Source of the DNA: an uncultured Collinsella sp.
GTDB taxonomy: Bacteria; Actinomycetota; Coriobacteriia; Coriobacteriales; Coriobacteriaceae
NCBI GenBank assembly: GCA_900541855.1
Contig: UQLD01000013.1
Span: forward strand, 1-64,000
Direction of reading: 5' to 3'
Length of the DNA stretch: 64,000 nucleotides
Shown here: positions 53,727 to 62,090 of the stretch, piece after piece
Position numbering within the stretch: the first letter of the stretch is position 1
Layout of the letters: the number at the start of each line of letters is the position of its first letter
Position numbers and translations under genes: made by a program
Notes under the pieces: model-generated
Seen by the model: only the letters and a program-made list of their open reading frames with translations
What the model was told of the DNA's origin: nothing
Databases searched by the model: none

Positions 53727-54941
53727 TTACCGTGCATTAAAAACGTAGCGGTCCAGACGGTCGCACGCCTCCCTTACGCGCGAAAGCGGTAGCGCCAGAT
53801 TCACGCGAATGTGGCAGGTTCCGTGGAACGGGCGGCCGTCCTGATACCCGACGCCCACGCGCGCCCCCTCGTCGAGCAGCCACTGAATATCGCGGCCATG
53901 CTCGCGGCACCACTCGGTGCAGTCCAGAAACACCATGTACGTGCCCTGCGGACGTGAAAACGCGACGCCCTTCCATTGTTTTTCTGCATACGTGCAGAAG
54001 TACTCGATATTGCCGGCAAGCACCTGGTTGAGCTCGTCCACCCACTCGTAGCCCTGCGGCTGGTAGGCACCGATAAGCGCATGCATGGAGAGGACATTCA
54101 TCTCGTTGTAGTGAGTCTTGTCGGACACGGCGCACACGCGGTCGCGCAGCGTCTCGTTGTAGATGATGTGGTAGCTGCCGACCAGACCCGCCAGATTAAA
54201 CGTCTTGCTCGGCGCATAGAGGGCAACCGTGCGCATGCGGGCATCCTCGCTCACCGACTGCGTCGGGATGTGCTTGTGCCCCGGCAGGATGATATCGGAC
54301 CAAATCTCATCCGAGATCACCACGCAATCGTGCTGGCGATAGATATCCATGGCGCGTTCGATTTCATCGCGCTCCCATACGCGCCCGCAGGGGTTGTGCG
54401 GCGAGCAGAACACCGCGGCATGGATGTGATTTTGGGTGAGCTTGTGCTCCATGTCCTCAAAGTCCATGCGCCACACGCCCTGGTCGTCGAGCTTAAGCGG
54501 GCTGTGGACAATGCGATAGCCCACGGCTTCGATGGACTTGGTAAAGCCGATGTAGGTGGGGCTGTGGACCAGCACCGCATCGCCCGGCTGGACATACGCG
54601 CGCAGCGTCGACACGACACCGCCCAGCACGCCGTTTTCGTAGCCGATGTGCTCAGGTGCCAGACCCTCGACGCCATTGCGGCGGCTCTGCCATTCGATGA
54701 TGCGGTCGAAGTACTCGGGGCGCGGGTTAAAGTAGCCAAACATGGGATGCTGAGCGCGCTGAATGATGTGCTCCTGGACCGTGGGCACCGTGGCAAAATT
54801 CATGTCGGCCACCCACATGGGAATGCGGTCGAAGCCCTCGTCGGGTGCGTTCGGAGCCATGCCGGGGATTTCGCCCCAGGAGTCAACGGCGATGGAGTCC
54901 ATGCCGTGGCGGTCGACAAGCGAGCTAAAGTCGTATTTCAT
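53727..54941 (-). CDS. MalY/PatB family C-S lyase (aminotransferase fold)
   Basis: A 404-aa PLP enzyme of the MalY/PatB class that cleaves cystathionine or cysteine conjugates. Motifs are PMWVADMNFAT (start), SPHNPCGRVW (~168), SDEIWSDI (~200) and the PLP lysine in YAPSKTFNLAGL (~232). GGGAGC box. Stands alone. Confidence 0.9.
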   Translation of the reverse strand: MKYDFSSLVDRHGMDSIAVDSWGEIPGMAPNAPDEGFDRIPMWVADMNFATVPTVQEHIIQRAQHPMFGYFNPRPEYFDRIIEWQSRRNGVEGLAPEHIGYENGVLGGVVSTLRAYVQPGDAVLVHSPTYIGFTKSIEAVGYRIVHSPLKLDDQGVWRMDFEDMEHKLTQNHIHAAVFCSPHNPCGRVWERDEIERAMDIYRQHDCVVISDEIWSDIILPGHKHIPTQSVSEDARMRTVALYAPSKTFNLAGLVGSYHIIYNETLRDRVCAVSDKTHYNEMNVLSMHALIGAYQPQGYEWVDELNQVLAGNIEYFCTYAEKQWKGVAFSRPQGTYMVFLDCTEWCREHGRDIQWLLDEGARVGVGYQDGRPFHGTCHIRVNLALPLSRVREACDRLDRYVFNAR

Positions 54942-55049
54942 GCTGAGCTCCCGTGCAAAGTAGACTGTTTCGATAGGCGTTATTGTCCACCAGCGTGGGC
55001 GGTTTTGGCATGGGGTTTGGCGTTGTTTTTGACGGATACGGACGGATGG

Positions 55050-55787
55050 TTAGTCCCGCGCGTCGTTGATGGCGGTTACCGTCAACCTGGCTCCGTCGAC
55101 CGTAAACGATATGTCGAGCCCGGCGTAAGCCAAGTGGTAAACGCGGTTTGGCTCGTGCTTGCTGCCCGCGCGGCGCGGATCTTGGCGAAGGACCTCGACC
55201 AAGCCGGGGAGCTTTGCGGGCGGGACCATATCCTGCAGTGCTTGCGGAAACTTAACATTGAGCTCTTGCCACGGAGCATCCTCGATCCAGCCGCCGGTCG
55301 CATCCGAGTGGCAGTCCGCAAACGGAATGTAGGGCTTAATGTCGTAGATGAGCGTGCCGTCGCGCAGATCGGCCCCCAGCACATAGATGATGGGGCCATC
55401 GTCGGTGAGCTCGACACGATCGAGCTTGACGCAGGTGAGACCGATGGGATTAGGGCGAAACGGGCTGCGCGTGGCAAAGACGCCCACGCGCTCGGCTCCA
55501 CCCAGGCGCGGCGGACGCACAGTTTTCGACCACTTGGCATTGGTGCCGGACCTGTCCTGCGTCTTGGCATCGGCAGCTATGTCCTTAGCTGTGCCGCCGG
55601 GTGTGCCGTTTTCGAAGCGCCAGAGCAGCCATAGGTGAGAGAAGGAGTCCAGACCCTCAACCGCTGCGTTGGAGGCAAATTCCGGCTCAAAAACGATGCG
55701 TCCCTGCAGATGAGGCGCCAAAAAGCTGTTGCGCGGAATGCCGAACTTCTGCGGCAGGTCGGTATGTATGTGTGCGATAGGTTCCAT
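55050..55787 (-). CDS. trmO: tRNA (threonylcarbamoyl-A37) N6-methyltransferase
   Basis: A 245-aa TrmO (TsaA/VirR-like) protein using SAM to methylate t6A37. The family signatures are FSHLWLLWRF (~55), GVFATRSPFRPNPIGL (~100) and DIKPYIPFADCH (~150). Start is ATG 55787 (MEPIAHI) or 55796; neither has a strong ribosome site. Divergent from the TipAS-type regulator. Confidence 0.92.
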   Translation of the reverse strand: MEPIAHIHTDLPQKFGIPRNSFLAPHLQGRIVFEPEFASNAAVEGLDSFSHLWLLWRFENGTPGGTAKDIAADAKTQDRSGTNAKWSKTVRPPRLGGAERVGVFATRSPFRPNPIGLTCVKLDRVELTDDGPIIYVLGADLRDGTLIYDIKPYIPFADCHSDATGGWIEDAPWQELNVKFPQALQDMVPPAKLPGLVEVLRQDPRRAGSKHEPNRVYHLAYAGLDISFTVDGARLTVTAINDARD

Positions 55788-55928
55788 GCCGGTCATTGTA
55801 CGGCATGAGGGCATGGGGCGCTGCGCGCAATTCTTTGTCGCGGTCCCCCGTCGTGCAACCAACGGTTGCTTGGAAGGGCGCCTGCCGCCGCGTATGCTTA
55901 AGCCATCAACCAGCAGAAAGGAGCCGTT

Positions 55929-56753
55929 ATGGCCTTTGCAGAAAAGCTCATCGCTGTCCGTCGCGCCCATCACCTTACCCAAGAGCAGCTCGCCGCCAAG
56001 CTCTTCGTCACACGCCAAGCCATCAGCCGTTGGGAGCGCGGCGAAGTCACCCCTGGCATCGACATGATGAAGCTCATTGCCGCCGTAACCGGCGAGCCCC
56101 TGTCTCACCTGCTCGAAATGCCCGAGCACTATTGCCAGAGCTGCGGCATGATACTCACGCCCGACGACTGCGGCACCGATGCTGCGGGCACCGCGACCGA
56201 CCATTACTGCAAGTGGTGCTACGACCACGGCAAGTACACCTACGACACCACCATGGAGGCAATGATCGAGGATTGTGCCCCGCGGCTGGCACAAAACACC
56301 GGCATGTCGCTCGACGAAGCCGTCTCGCTCATGGGCGCCGTCCTGCCGCAACTGGAACGCTGGCGCGCCGTGCAGGAAAACGAGGAGCGCTACGGTACCG
56401 AGGCGCGGGCGCGCTATGGCAACGAGGCGATCGATGCGGCAAACGAAACGTTACTGGACATGGATTCTCAGACATGGAACGACATGAAGGAACTTGAACG
56501 CGCCATTCTGGGTCAGCTTTCGATTGCCATGGGCATTGACGACCCGGAGAGCAACGAGGCCCGCAAACTCGTCGCGATGCATCGCCGATGGATTGGCCTT
56601 AATTGGGGACACGAGCCCCAAGACGAAGCATACCTGGGCCTCGCCCACGGCTATCTTGCCGATCAGCGCTTTATCGACTACTACGACAAGCCCTGCGGCA
56701 CCGGAGCCACGGCGTTTCTGGTTCAGGCAATCGAGTCGTTGACGCGCGCATAG
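55929..56753 (+). CDS. HTH / zinc-ribbon / TipAS-domain fusion regulator
   Basis: A 274-aa protein in three parts. Residues ~3-65 are an XRE helix-turn-helix (LTQEQLAAKLFVTRQAISRW). Residues ~68-105 form a zinc ribbon (YCQSCGM ... HYCKWCYDHG). Residues ~115-270 resemble the TipAS antibiotic-recognition domain (YGTEARARYGNEAIDAANE, GIDDPESNEARKLVAMHRRW). TipAS in MerR-type TipA traps thiopeptides. The fold here is coupled to a different DNA-binding domain. AAAGGAG box. Divergent from trmO. Confidence 0.85.
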   Translation: MAFAEKLIAVRRAHHLTQEQLAAKLFVTRQAISRWERGEVTPGIDMMKLIAAVTGEPLSHLLEMPEHYCQSCGMILTPDDCGTDAAGTATDHYCKWCYDHGKYTYDTTMEAMIEDCAPRLAQNTGMSLDEAVSLMGAVLPQLERWRAVQENEERYGTEARARYGNEAIDAANETLLDMDSQTWNDMKELERAILGQLSIAMGIDDPESNEARKLVAMHRRWIGLNWGHEPQDEAYLGLAHGYLADQRFIDYYDKPCGTGATAFLVQAIESLTRA

Positions 56754-56804
56754 ACCGCGGCGGCTTTGGGTATTTCAATCAAAACCGCAACCGATTGGAG
56801 ACCT

Positions 56805-57050
56805 ATGGCTACTAATCATGAGCTCGTCCTCTACGTTATGACCGGCTGCCCGTATTGCATAAAGGTCAAGCGCTTTTTGGCCGATAGCAGCGTGACCATT
56901 CCCGAACGCAATATCTCGACCGATACCGAAGCCGAGCAGACACTCATCGCCGTCGGCGGAAAACGCCAGGTTCCCTGCTTGTTCATCGACGGCAAGCCGC
57001 TCTACGAGTCAAGCGACATCATCGCATGGGTACAGGAAAACCTGCTCTAG
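56805..57050 (+). CDS. Glutaredoxin
   Basis: An 81-aa glutaredoxin-fold protein with CPYC active site (about residue 16), cis-Pro QVPCLFIDG (~58) and the C-terminal SSDIIAWVQENL. Classic glutathione-type chemistry is uncertain in Coriobacteria, where another thiol may serve. TTGGAG box; 51 bp after the preceding gene. Confidence 0.9.
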   Translation: MATNHELVLYVMTGCPYCIKVKRFLADSSVTIPERNISTDTEAEQTLIAVGGKRQVPCLFIDGKPLYESSDIIAWVQENLL

Positions 57051-57092
57051 TACGCACGCTCTGTCCGTCCAGGGCCCCAACCCATACGACCC

Positions 57093-57157
57093 AAACATGT
57101 ACACCAGCATCCAAAGTCGACATTTTTCGACATCTTTGGATGCTGGCGTACAGCTTT
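57093..57157. repeat. 65-bp foldback, first copy
   Basis: Left arm AAACATGTACACCAGCATCC (plus AAAG), a 17-nt loop with TCGA on each side, and right arm CTTTGGATGCTGGCGTACAG (plus CTTT). Identical to the 58172 copy except for three positions in the right arm. Confidence 0.85.
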
Positions 57158-57251
57158 TTGGTAGTCATGGACGCTCTTGGCCGGCTAATTGTTTGAGGAG
57201 ACCTTTGGATTATGGCTGTTTGACGCCTCTGGAAAGGTTTCCGAGAGGGCT

Positions 57252-57480
57252 GTGGTCAAAAAAGGGCAAATATGAGTACTGCTACCTGTTTAGTAGCAGC
57301 GATTTTGATCACTTCAGGAACTATTCAACGTTCCACTCGTCCGCAGACGACGTTATTTCTCCTCATATGTTCAATAAAAGTAGCTCTTAATGGGAACAAA
57401 TCTCATCAGGAACTACAATTTATAGCAAATAAATGCAACCATAATGGCAACAGTACTCATATTTGCCCTTTTTTGACCAC
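57252..57480. mobile_element. Small element with 30-bp perfect terminal inverted repeats (MITE-like)
   Basis: The sequence beginning GTGGTCAAAAAAGGGCAAAT (57252-57281) is repeated exactly as its reverse complement at 57451-57480. The 169 bp between are AT-richer than their surroundings and hold only short frames, none with a supporting ribosome site. Weak similarity of the arms continues a few bases outward. No transposase is present; a non-autonomous element is inferred. Confidence 0.65.
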
Positions 57481-57806
57481 GACCCTCCAGAATAGTCGCT
57501 GAGAGCGACACTAAATGACAAAATCCGACACTTGAACGTTCTTATATGAGTAGCCATTGAAGGACACCTAACGACTACTCCCATTCGCGACACACTGTGT
57601 CGCGAATTAAGCTGGCCCCATTACCGAAGACCAGTGAGAGCTCCTGCCCAGAATCTCAATAGCTTAATAAAGGGCTCCCCTCCGGAAGTTCAATGAGCAT
57701 CCAAATTCCAAGCTGAAAAGCAAAGGAGTATCGAAGCCGTCAATGCTCATTTCCTATCGAACAGGCAGGTCAAAACAAGCTAATTAGCCCGATGAACTGC
57801 TTGTAT
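57481..57806. other. Intergenic region without a supported gene
   Basis: Apart from the palindrome at 57583-57607 I see no gene or RNA. Composition is lower in GC than neighbouring genes. Confidence 0.5.
57583..57607. repeat. 25-bp perfect palindrome
   Basis: ATTCGCGACACA-C-TGTGTCGCGAAT, symmetric around one base. Possible protein-binding site or remnant of a mobile element end. No T-tract. Confidence 0.6.
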
Positions 57807-57830
57807 TTTTGTCTACAAAATTGTATACAA
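57807..57830. promoter_or_regulatory. Operator candidates for the RHH gene
   Basis: Two adjacent palindromes, TTTTGT-CT-ACAAAA and TTGTATACAA, share a TGT/ACA form and lie 54 bp before the RHH start. RHH antitoxins usually bind such sites in their own promoters (inference). Confidence 0.5.
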
Positions 57831-57883
57831 AAAGAGAATCCGAGAACCGGCGCTCGACATTATGTCGATCGATAGGAGGCGCC

Positions 57884-58150
57884 ATGGATGCTAAGCAGCT
57901 CGAAAAGATGATGGGGTTTGCTCCCGGAGAGTTGAAGAAAGCCGCGGAAGCCTACGAAAAAGATGAGTGGCCGAAAGGTCACACCATCAAGTTGGGAAGG
58001 CCACCAATCTCCGATGAGCCGAGCGTCGTTATATCAGCACGTGTGGGCGAATCGATTCTTGAGGCGTTTGACGAAAAAGCCAAACGCCATGGGCAAACAC
58101 GCACGGAGCGGCTCAGAGAGCTCATTACACTTGATGCACTGATTGCCTAG
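57884..58150 (+). CDS. Ribbon-helix-helix protein, orphan antitoxin-like
   Basis: An 88-aa protein. The C-terminal half (SVVISARVGESILEAFDEKA then RTERLRELI) is a ribbon-helix-helix DNA-binding motif; the N-terminal half (LEKMMGFAPGELKKAAEAYE) resembles the variable arm of some type II antitoxins. TAGGAGG box. No toxin gene is found on either side. It lies between two copies of the 65-bp foldback. Confidence 0.75.
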   Translation: MDAKQLEKMMGFAPGELKKAAEAYEKDEWPKGHTIKLGRPPISDEPSVVISARVGESILEAFDEKAKRHGQTRTERLRELITLDALIA

Positions 58151-58171
58151 GCCCGCTCCCCCGTCGGACCC

Positions 58172-58236
58172 AAACATGTACACCAGCATCCAAAGTCGAC
58201 ATTTTTCGACATCTTTGGATGCTGGTGTACATGTTT
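58172..58236. repeat. 65-bp foldback, second copy
   Basis: Perfect 24-bp arms beginning AAACATGTACACCAGCATCC; same left arm and loop as the copy at 57093. Direct orientation, 1,079 bp apart. Confidence 0.88.
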
Positions 58237-58244
58237 TTGCTACA

Positions 58245-58300
58245 TAGTCGTTGGGGACGTCCTTAAATGACCAGTCGTTAAAGAACGCCCCCGATGACTA
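58245..58300. repeat. Dispersed foldback repeat, GTCATTGGGGACGTTC family
   Basis: Imperfect version of the 37566 element: TAGTCGTTGGGGACGTCCTT against the reverse of AAGAACGCCCCCGATGACTA, four mismatches. It ends 1 bp before the dus stop codon. Confidence 0.72.
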
Positions 58301-58301
58301 G

Positions 58302-59255
58302 TTAGCCGTGGAAGCGAGCTGTGGGTGCAAGCGGCTGTTCACGAAAGACGCGCTCGACGGCAGCGCGGTATTCGTCGACCTTTTTGGTCTTGCGTACGAT
58401 CTTGTGGACGGTAGCGGGATCAGCGAAAGCGCACTTGGCGTAGAACCACCACTCCTTCATGCGTAAGACCGCATTGCCGCCAATCTCTTCTGCATAGGCC
58501 GCAAACAGCGTGTCGTGGAAACGCTGCAGTTCGGCTGCCGTGGCAGCGGGACCGCCCTTGACCATGCGAGCGAGCGCGGGGTTCGCAAGCAAGCCACGCC
58601 CCAGCATCACATGGCGCGTCCCGGGATAGGCCTCCACCAGCGCATCCATATCCTCAAGATCGAAAATGTCGCCGTTATAGGCCACGGGGAACGGCGCACG
58701 CCCCAGCGTCTCGCCGTAAAACTCCTTGCGCGGCGATCCCGTATAGCGGTCCTTTTGCACGCGCGGGTGCACGATCAGCTCTGCCAACGGCATGCGGCAA
58801 TACAGATCGAGCACGCGCTCGTATTCGTCGTCATTCTCCAGCCCCAGCCTGGTCTTTACCGACACCGGCAACGGCGACCGCTCGCACACATCGCTTAAGA
58901 ACGCCTCGAGCTCGTCGAGATTGCGCAAGAAACCCGAGCCCTTGCCCTTGGCGACAACCGTTCCCGAAGGGCAACCCAGGTTGAGATTGACCTCGCGGTA
59001 GCCCATGTCGGCGAGCACCTGTGCCGCCCACACAAACTCGTCCGCGTTCTTGGACATCAGCTGAGGCACCACGTTGAGCCCCTGGTTATTGGCAGGATCG
59101 ATCTCCTTAAACGCCTTGCCGCCAAAGCGGTTTCCCACCCGCGGCGGCGGCAAAAACGGCGTGTAATAGCAATCGAGCGCACCGAAGCACTCCGCATGCA
59201 CGCGACGGAACACATGCCCGGTAATCCCCTCCATAGGGGCCAGCGAAAGGATCAT
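58302..59255 (-). CDS. tRNA-dihydrouridine synthase family protein
   Basis: A 317-aa FMN enzyme reducing uridine in tRNA. LAPMEGITGHVFR at the start is the FMN-binding motif, the catalytic Cys is in NLNLGCPSG (~98), and the phosphate-binding end includes VMLGRGLLANP (~215). Which position it modifies is unknown. GAGAGAAG box. Bracketed by foldback repeats at 58245 and 59280. Confidence 0.92.
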   Translation of the reverse strand: MILSLAPMEGITGHVFRRVHAECFGALDCYYTPFLPPPRVGNRFGGKAFKEIDPANNQGLNVVPQLMSKNADEFVWAAQVLADMGYREVNLNLGCPSGTVVAKGKGSGFLRNLDELEAFLSDVCERSPLPVSVKTRLGLENDDEYERVLDLYCRMPLAELIVHPRVQKDRYTGSPRKEFYGETLGRAPFPVAYNGDIFDLEDMDALVEAYPGTRHVMLGRGLLANPALARMVKGGPAATAAELQRFHDTLFAAYAEEIGGNAVLRMKEWWFYAKCAFADPATVHKIVRKTKKVDEYRAAVERVFREQPLAPTARFHG

Positions 59256-59279
59256 CTACTCTTCTCTCATATCAACACA

Positions 59280-59300
59280 ACAAAGGGGCCGTCCCTTTGT
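59280..59300. repeat. Dispersed foldback repeat, CAAAGGG core
   Basis: Arms ACAAAGGG/CCCTTTGT with centre GCCGT; a short member of the TGACAAAGG family. Confidence 0.65.
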
Positions 59301-59388
59301 CACATGCATTATGCCTTGCGCTTCAGGCGATTCACAAGGAAGAGGTAGCTACTGAACGATGACCACCCTCCAGCCGCACCCCATACAA

Positions 59389-59571
59389 CGAGGTTTAATA
59401 CTTTTCCCGAGAAGTGAACGAGTGAAAACGGGCCCCCGAAGCATCGGCACTTTCGAGATGCAATTTCCTGCGGTTTTGCCAGCCAAATCCTGCGGGTTTG
59501 ACGTCTAAAAATGTCGATGCTTCGGAGGTCCAAGTATGGCCGTTCACTTCTCGGAAAAGTATTAGACCTCG
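59389..59571. repeat. 183-bp foldback element with nested arms
   Basis: Outer arms of about 32 bp (59389-59420 and 59541-59571, beginning CGAGGTTTAATACTTTTCCC) pair with only a few differences. Inner arms CCGAAGCATCG/CGATGCTTCGG follow. The centre has two similar copies of TCCTGCGGTTT. No open frame is convincing; MITE-like. Confidence 0.65.
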
Positions 59572-59586
59572 ATTTACATGCCACTC

Positions 59587-59619
59587 AATGTGACAAAGTG
59601 GCTGCTCCTTTGTCACATT
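59587..59619. repeat. Dispersed foldback repeat, TGACAAAG family
   Basis: Perfect arms AATGTGACAAAG/CTTTGTCACATT with a 9-nt centre. Together with the 59280 element it encloses the 183-bp foldback. Confidence 0.75.
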
Positions 59620-59703
59620 CGATGAAAAAGGGCACCGATGTTAGTCGATGCCCCAAAGCGGCTGCAGGTTAAGCCCTACAGCGTATGTCTAAGACGAATC
59701 GAA

Positions 59704-60969
59704 CTATTCGTCCCAGGAGAGGTTCTTACCAGTCTTTTTTGCCAGCAGCAAGAACAGGCCGATAATAACGTTGCATGCGATGCAGAAGATGAAGACGCCC
59801 TGGAAGGAGCCGACAAGCTCATAGACCTTCATCATAACGGGCATGCCAAAGGCGCCGACGATATAGCCCACGGAGCAGATCAGCGCGAAGATGCGACCGA
59901 AATCGCGGGAGCCAAAGACATCCATAACCAAAACGGTCAGGGCAGTGCCAGCGATGACGTACATTACGTCGTTCACGCCTGCTGCGAGGATGCTGAGCGT
60001 CGAGTTGCCGCTGCTCATCATGAGCATGACAAAGGAGAGGATGGAGACAGCGAGCCAGCCCAGAATGGCCTTCGTGCTGCCGAACCTATCGCAAGTGGTG
60101 CCGACGATCGGATTGAGGAACAGATCGAAGAGCGATGCAGCGGATACCATGAAGCCGCCCACCATGGGGCTAAAACCAACCTCGGAAGCATACGTCGGGA
60201 AGAGCTGGTTCATGCAGCAAGTGAGCTGAACGAGACAGAGGAAGCCGATGCAGAAGAAGAAGGCAGGCGACTTAATGGCGCGCGCATAGCTAACGCCACG
60301 CGTGCTATCCTCGGTCGTCTCCTCGGTCTCGGTGACCGTCTCGCCCTCGACGTAGCCATAGGGCAGCATGCCCTTGTCCTGAGGCTTATAGCGAATAATC
60401 AGGACGGAAGCGGGGAGAATGAGCACGGCGGAGACGCCAGCGAGCACCAGATAGCCAGTCCTCCAGCCAGCGGCCTCGATGACAGAGGTGATGACGGGGC
60501 TCATGATGAGCATGTAAATCGAGTTCACTGCCCAAGCGAGACCGATTGCCAGGCCACCAGATTTTTTGAACCACTGGTCAATAACGTCGGACATGGCGAC
60601 GCCGGTGGTGAAGGCGAAGCAAACGCCAATCAGGGCGCCAGCGGCGATGAACATCCAGACTTCGGTGTAGAAGGCCATGCCTGCGCCGGCAGCGAGCAAA
60701 ATAAGCTCGACAACGGGGAGCCAAACCTTGCCAACGACCTTGGGAATGAGTTTTCCGACAAACGGAAGAGCTGCCGCAAGACCAATGAGCGTTGCGGTGA
60801 AGTAATACGAGAAGATGGAATAGTCAAACCCGAACTCCTCGCACACGGGTGCGACGAAGGAGCCCGCGATGACGCTATAGGATCCGGTCGTGCCGGCAGA
60901 CATAAGGCCGAGCGCGATTACGAGAACCCATGCGTAAACCTTGCTGCTCTTTAACTTTGCATTATCCAT
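59704..60969 (-). CDS. MFS transporter (OxlT-like), agmatine locus
   Basis: A 421-aa major facilitator with twelve hydrophobic segments and a cytoplasmic loop (~190-220). Of the OFA/oxalate-formate antiporter-like branch, with GVCFAFTTGVAMSDVIDQWF (~110). In agmatine deiminase loci the transporter normally exchanges agmatine for putrescine; here that role is inferred from position. AGGAGC box. Starts 11 bp after the transcarbamylase stop. Confidence 0.85.
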   Translation of the reverse strand: MDNAKLKSSKVYAWVLVIALGLMSAGTTGSYSVIAGSFVAPVCEEFGFDYSIFSYYFTATLIGLAAALPFVGKLIPKVVGKVWLPVVELILLAAGAGMAFYTEVWMFIAAGALIGVCFAFTTGVAMSDVIDQWFKKSGGLAIGLAWAVNSIYMLIMSPVITSVIEAAGWRTGYLVLAGVSAVLILPASVLIIRYKPQDKGMLPYGYVEGETVTETEETTEDSTRGVSYARAIKSPAFFFCIGFLCLVQLTCCMNQLFPTYASEVGFSPMVGGFMVSAASLFDLFLNPIVGTTCDRFGSTKAILGWLAVSILSFVMLMMSSGNSTLSILAAGVNDVMYVIAGTALTVLVMDVFGSRDFGRIFALICSVGYIVGAFGMPVMMKVYELVGSFQGVFIFCIACNVIIGLFLLLAKKTGKNLSWDE

Positions 60970-60980
60970 TGATACAGCTC

Positions 60981-62045
60981 CTAGAGACCCAGAAGGGCAC
61001 ACATAACAGCCTTGATGGTGTGCTGACGGTTCTCTGCCTCACGGAAGATGACCGAAGCGTTGGCCTCAAAGCACTCGTCGGCAATCTCAAAGCCCTCGGT
61101 GATGATTTCGCGATGGAGGTCGTTCTTGCACTGGTCGAGGAGCATTTTGCCGACACGGTGATCTGCGTTATGGACAGAGGGAAGCTCATGCATGCAGAAG
61201 ATGTCGGGATTGTTGGTGCGCTTGCACAGCTCGCTGGTGACGCGATAGGGGTACAAAGACTCGGCATCGCCCAGCCAGGAGTTGTAGTCGTCGGGATCCA
61301 GAACCTCTTCGCCGCACTCGGGGTTGATGTAGCGCCACTCCTCGGTAACGATAACGTCAACGCCATCCAGGGCATCGAGGTCAGAGGTGATGGTAAAGGT
61401 CCTATTGGGAGCGTACTTGGCGTAGCAGGCCTCCACCTCTTCGATCATTTCCTTGCACATCTGATGACGGAGGTCGTCGGGGCCGATGGCGAGGAAGTCC
61501 ATGTCGAGCATAGCGCACAGACGGCCATACCACACCGGGGCGCCGGCGCAGTTGCCAACGAAAGCCATCTTCTTGCCGCGGCTCGTACGCAAACCGCCCC
61601 ATTGCTCTTCCATCGTAAGAGCGTCAGCGAGCATCTGAGTCGGGTGATCGCCGAGAGTAAGGGCATTGATGACCGGGATGTCAACCAGGTCGGCGACGTC
61701 ATAGAGGAACTGCTCGTCCTTCTGTGCGCGATAGACGATGAGATCATACATGCCGTTAAAGACGCGCATGGCGTCCTTGACGGTCTCGCAGTCACCCATG
61801 TGGGAGTTGGTCAGATAAGTGAAGCCCATGCCCAAATCGTTGCAGGAGGTCTCGAATGCGCAACGAGTACGGGTCGAGCCCCACTCAAAGTTGGCGAGGA
61901 CGTTTTTGCCGGGGAAGTAGCGCTGGTCGACACCAGACTTCTTCTGAGCCTTAAGGTTCCAGGCAAGATCGATGAGATAGCGGAAATCCTCGGAGGAGAG
62001 ATCATGGATGTTGATGTAGTCGCGACCGCGGAGGCTGTTGTTCAT
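60981..62045 (-). CDS. Ornithine/putrescine-type carbamoyltransferase with HELP motif
   Basis: A 354-aa transcarbamylase. STRTRCAFE (~57) binds carbamoyl phosphate and HPTQMLAD (~135) is conserved. The amino-substrate loop usually HCLP is MHELPS (~273), so a different second substrate is possible. In agmatine loci this enzyme converts carbamoylputrescine to putrescine and carbamoyl phosphate. A carbamate kinase gene is not in the window. GAAAGGA box. Confidence 0.85.
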   Translation of the reverse strand: MNNSLRGRDYINIHDLSSEDFRYLIDLAWNLKAQKKSGVDQRYFPGKNVLANFEWGSTRTRCAFETSCNDLGMGFTYLTNSHMGDCETVKDAMRVFNGMYDLIVYRAQKDEQFLYDVADLVDIPVINALTLGDHPTQMLADALTMEEQWGGLRTSRGKKMAFVGNCAGAPVWYGRLCAMLDMDFLAIGPDDLRHQMCKEMIEEVEACYAKYAPNRTFTITSDLDALDGVDVIVTEEWRYINPECGEEVLDPDDYNSWLGDAESLYPYRVTSELCKRTNNPDIFCMHELPSVHNADHRVGKMLLDQCKNDLHREIITEGFEIADECFEANASVIFREAENRQHTIKAVMCALLGL

Positions 62046-62090
62046 GCCTATTTCCTTTCGAATTATTATCAAAATTATTGTTGAATGTGT

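Noticed and set aside
57272..57502. Short frame inside the terminal-inverted-repeat element
   Set aside because: No ribosome site, no recognisable motif, and most of it runs through the inverted repeat.
59309..59616. Two short minus-strand frames near the 183-bp foldback
   Set aside because: They read through the palindromic arms and show no homology or ribosome site.
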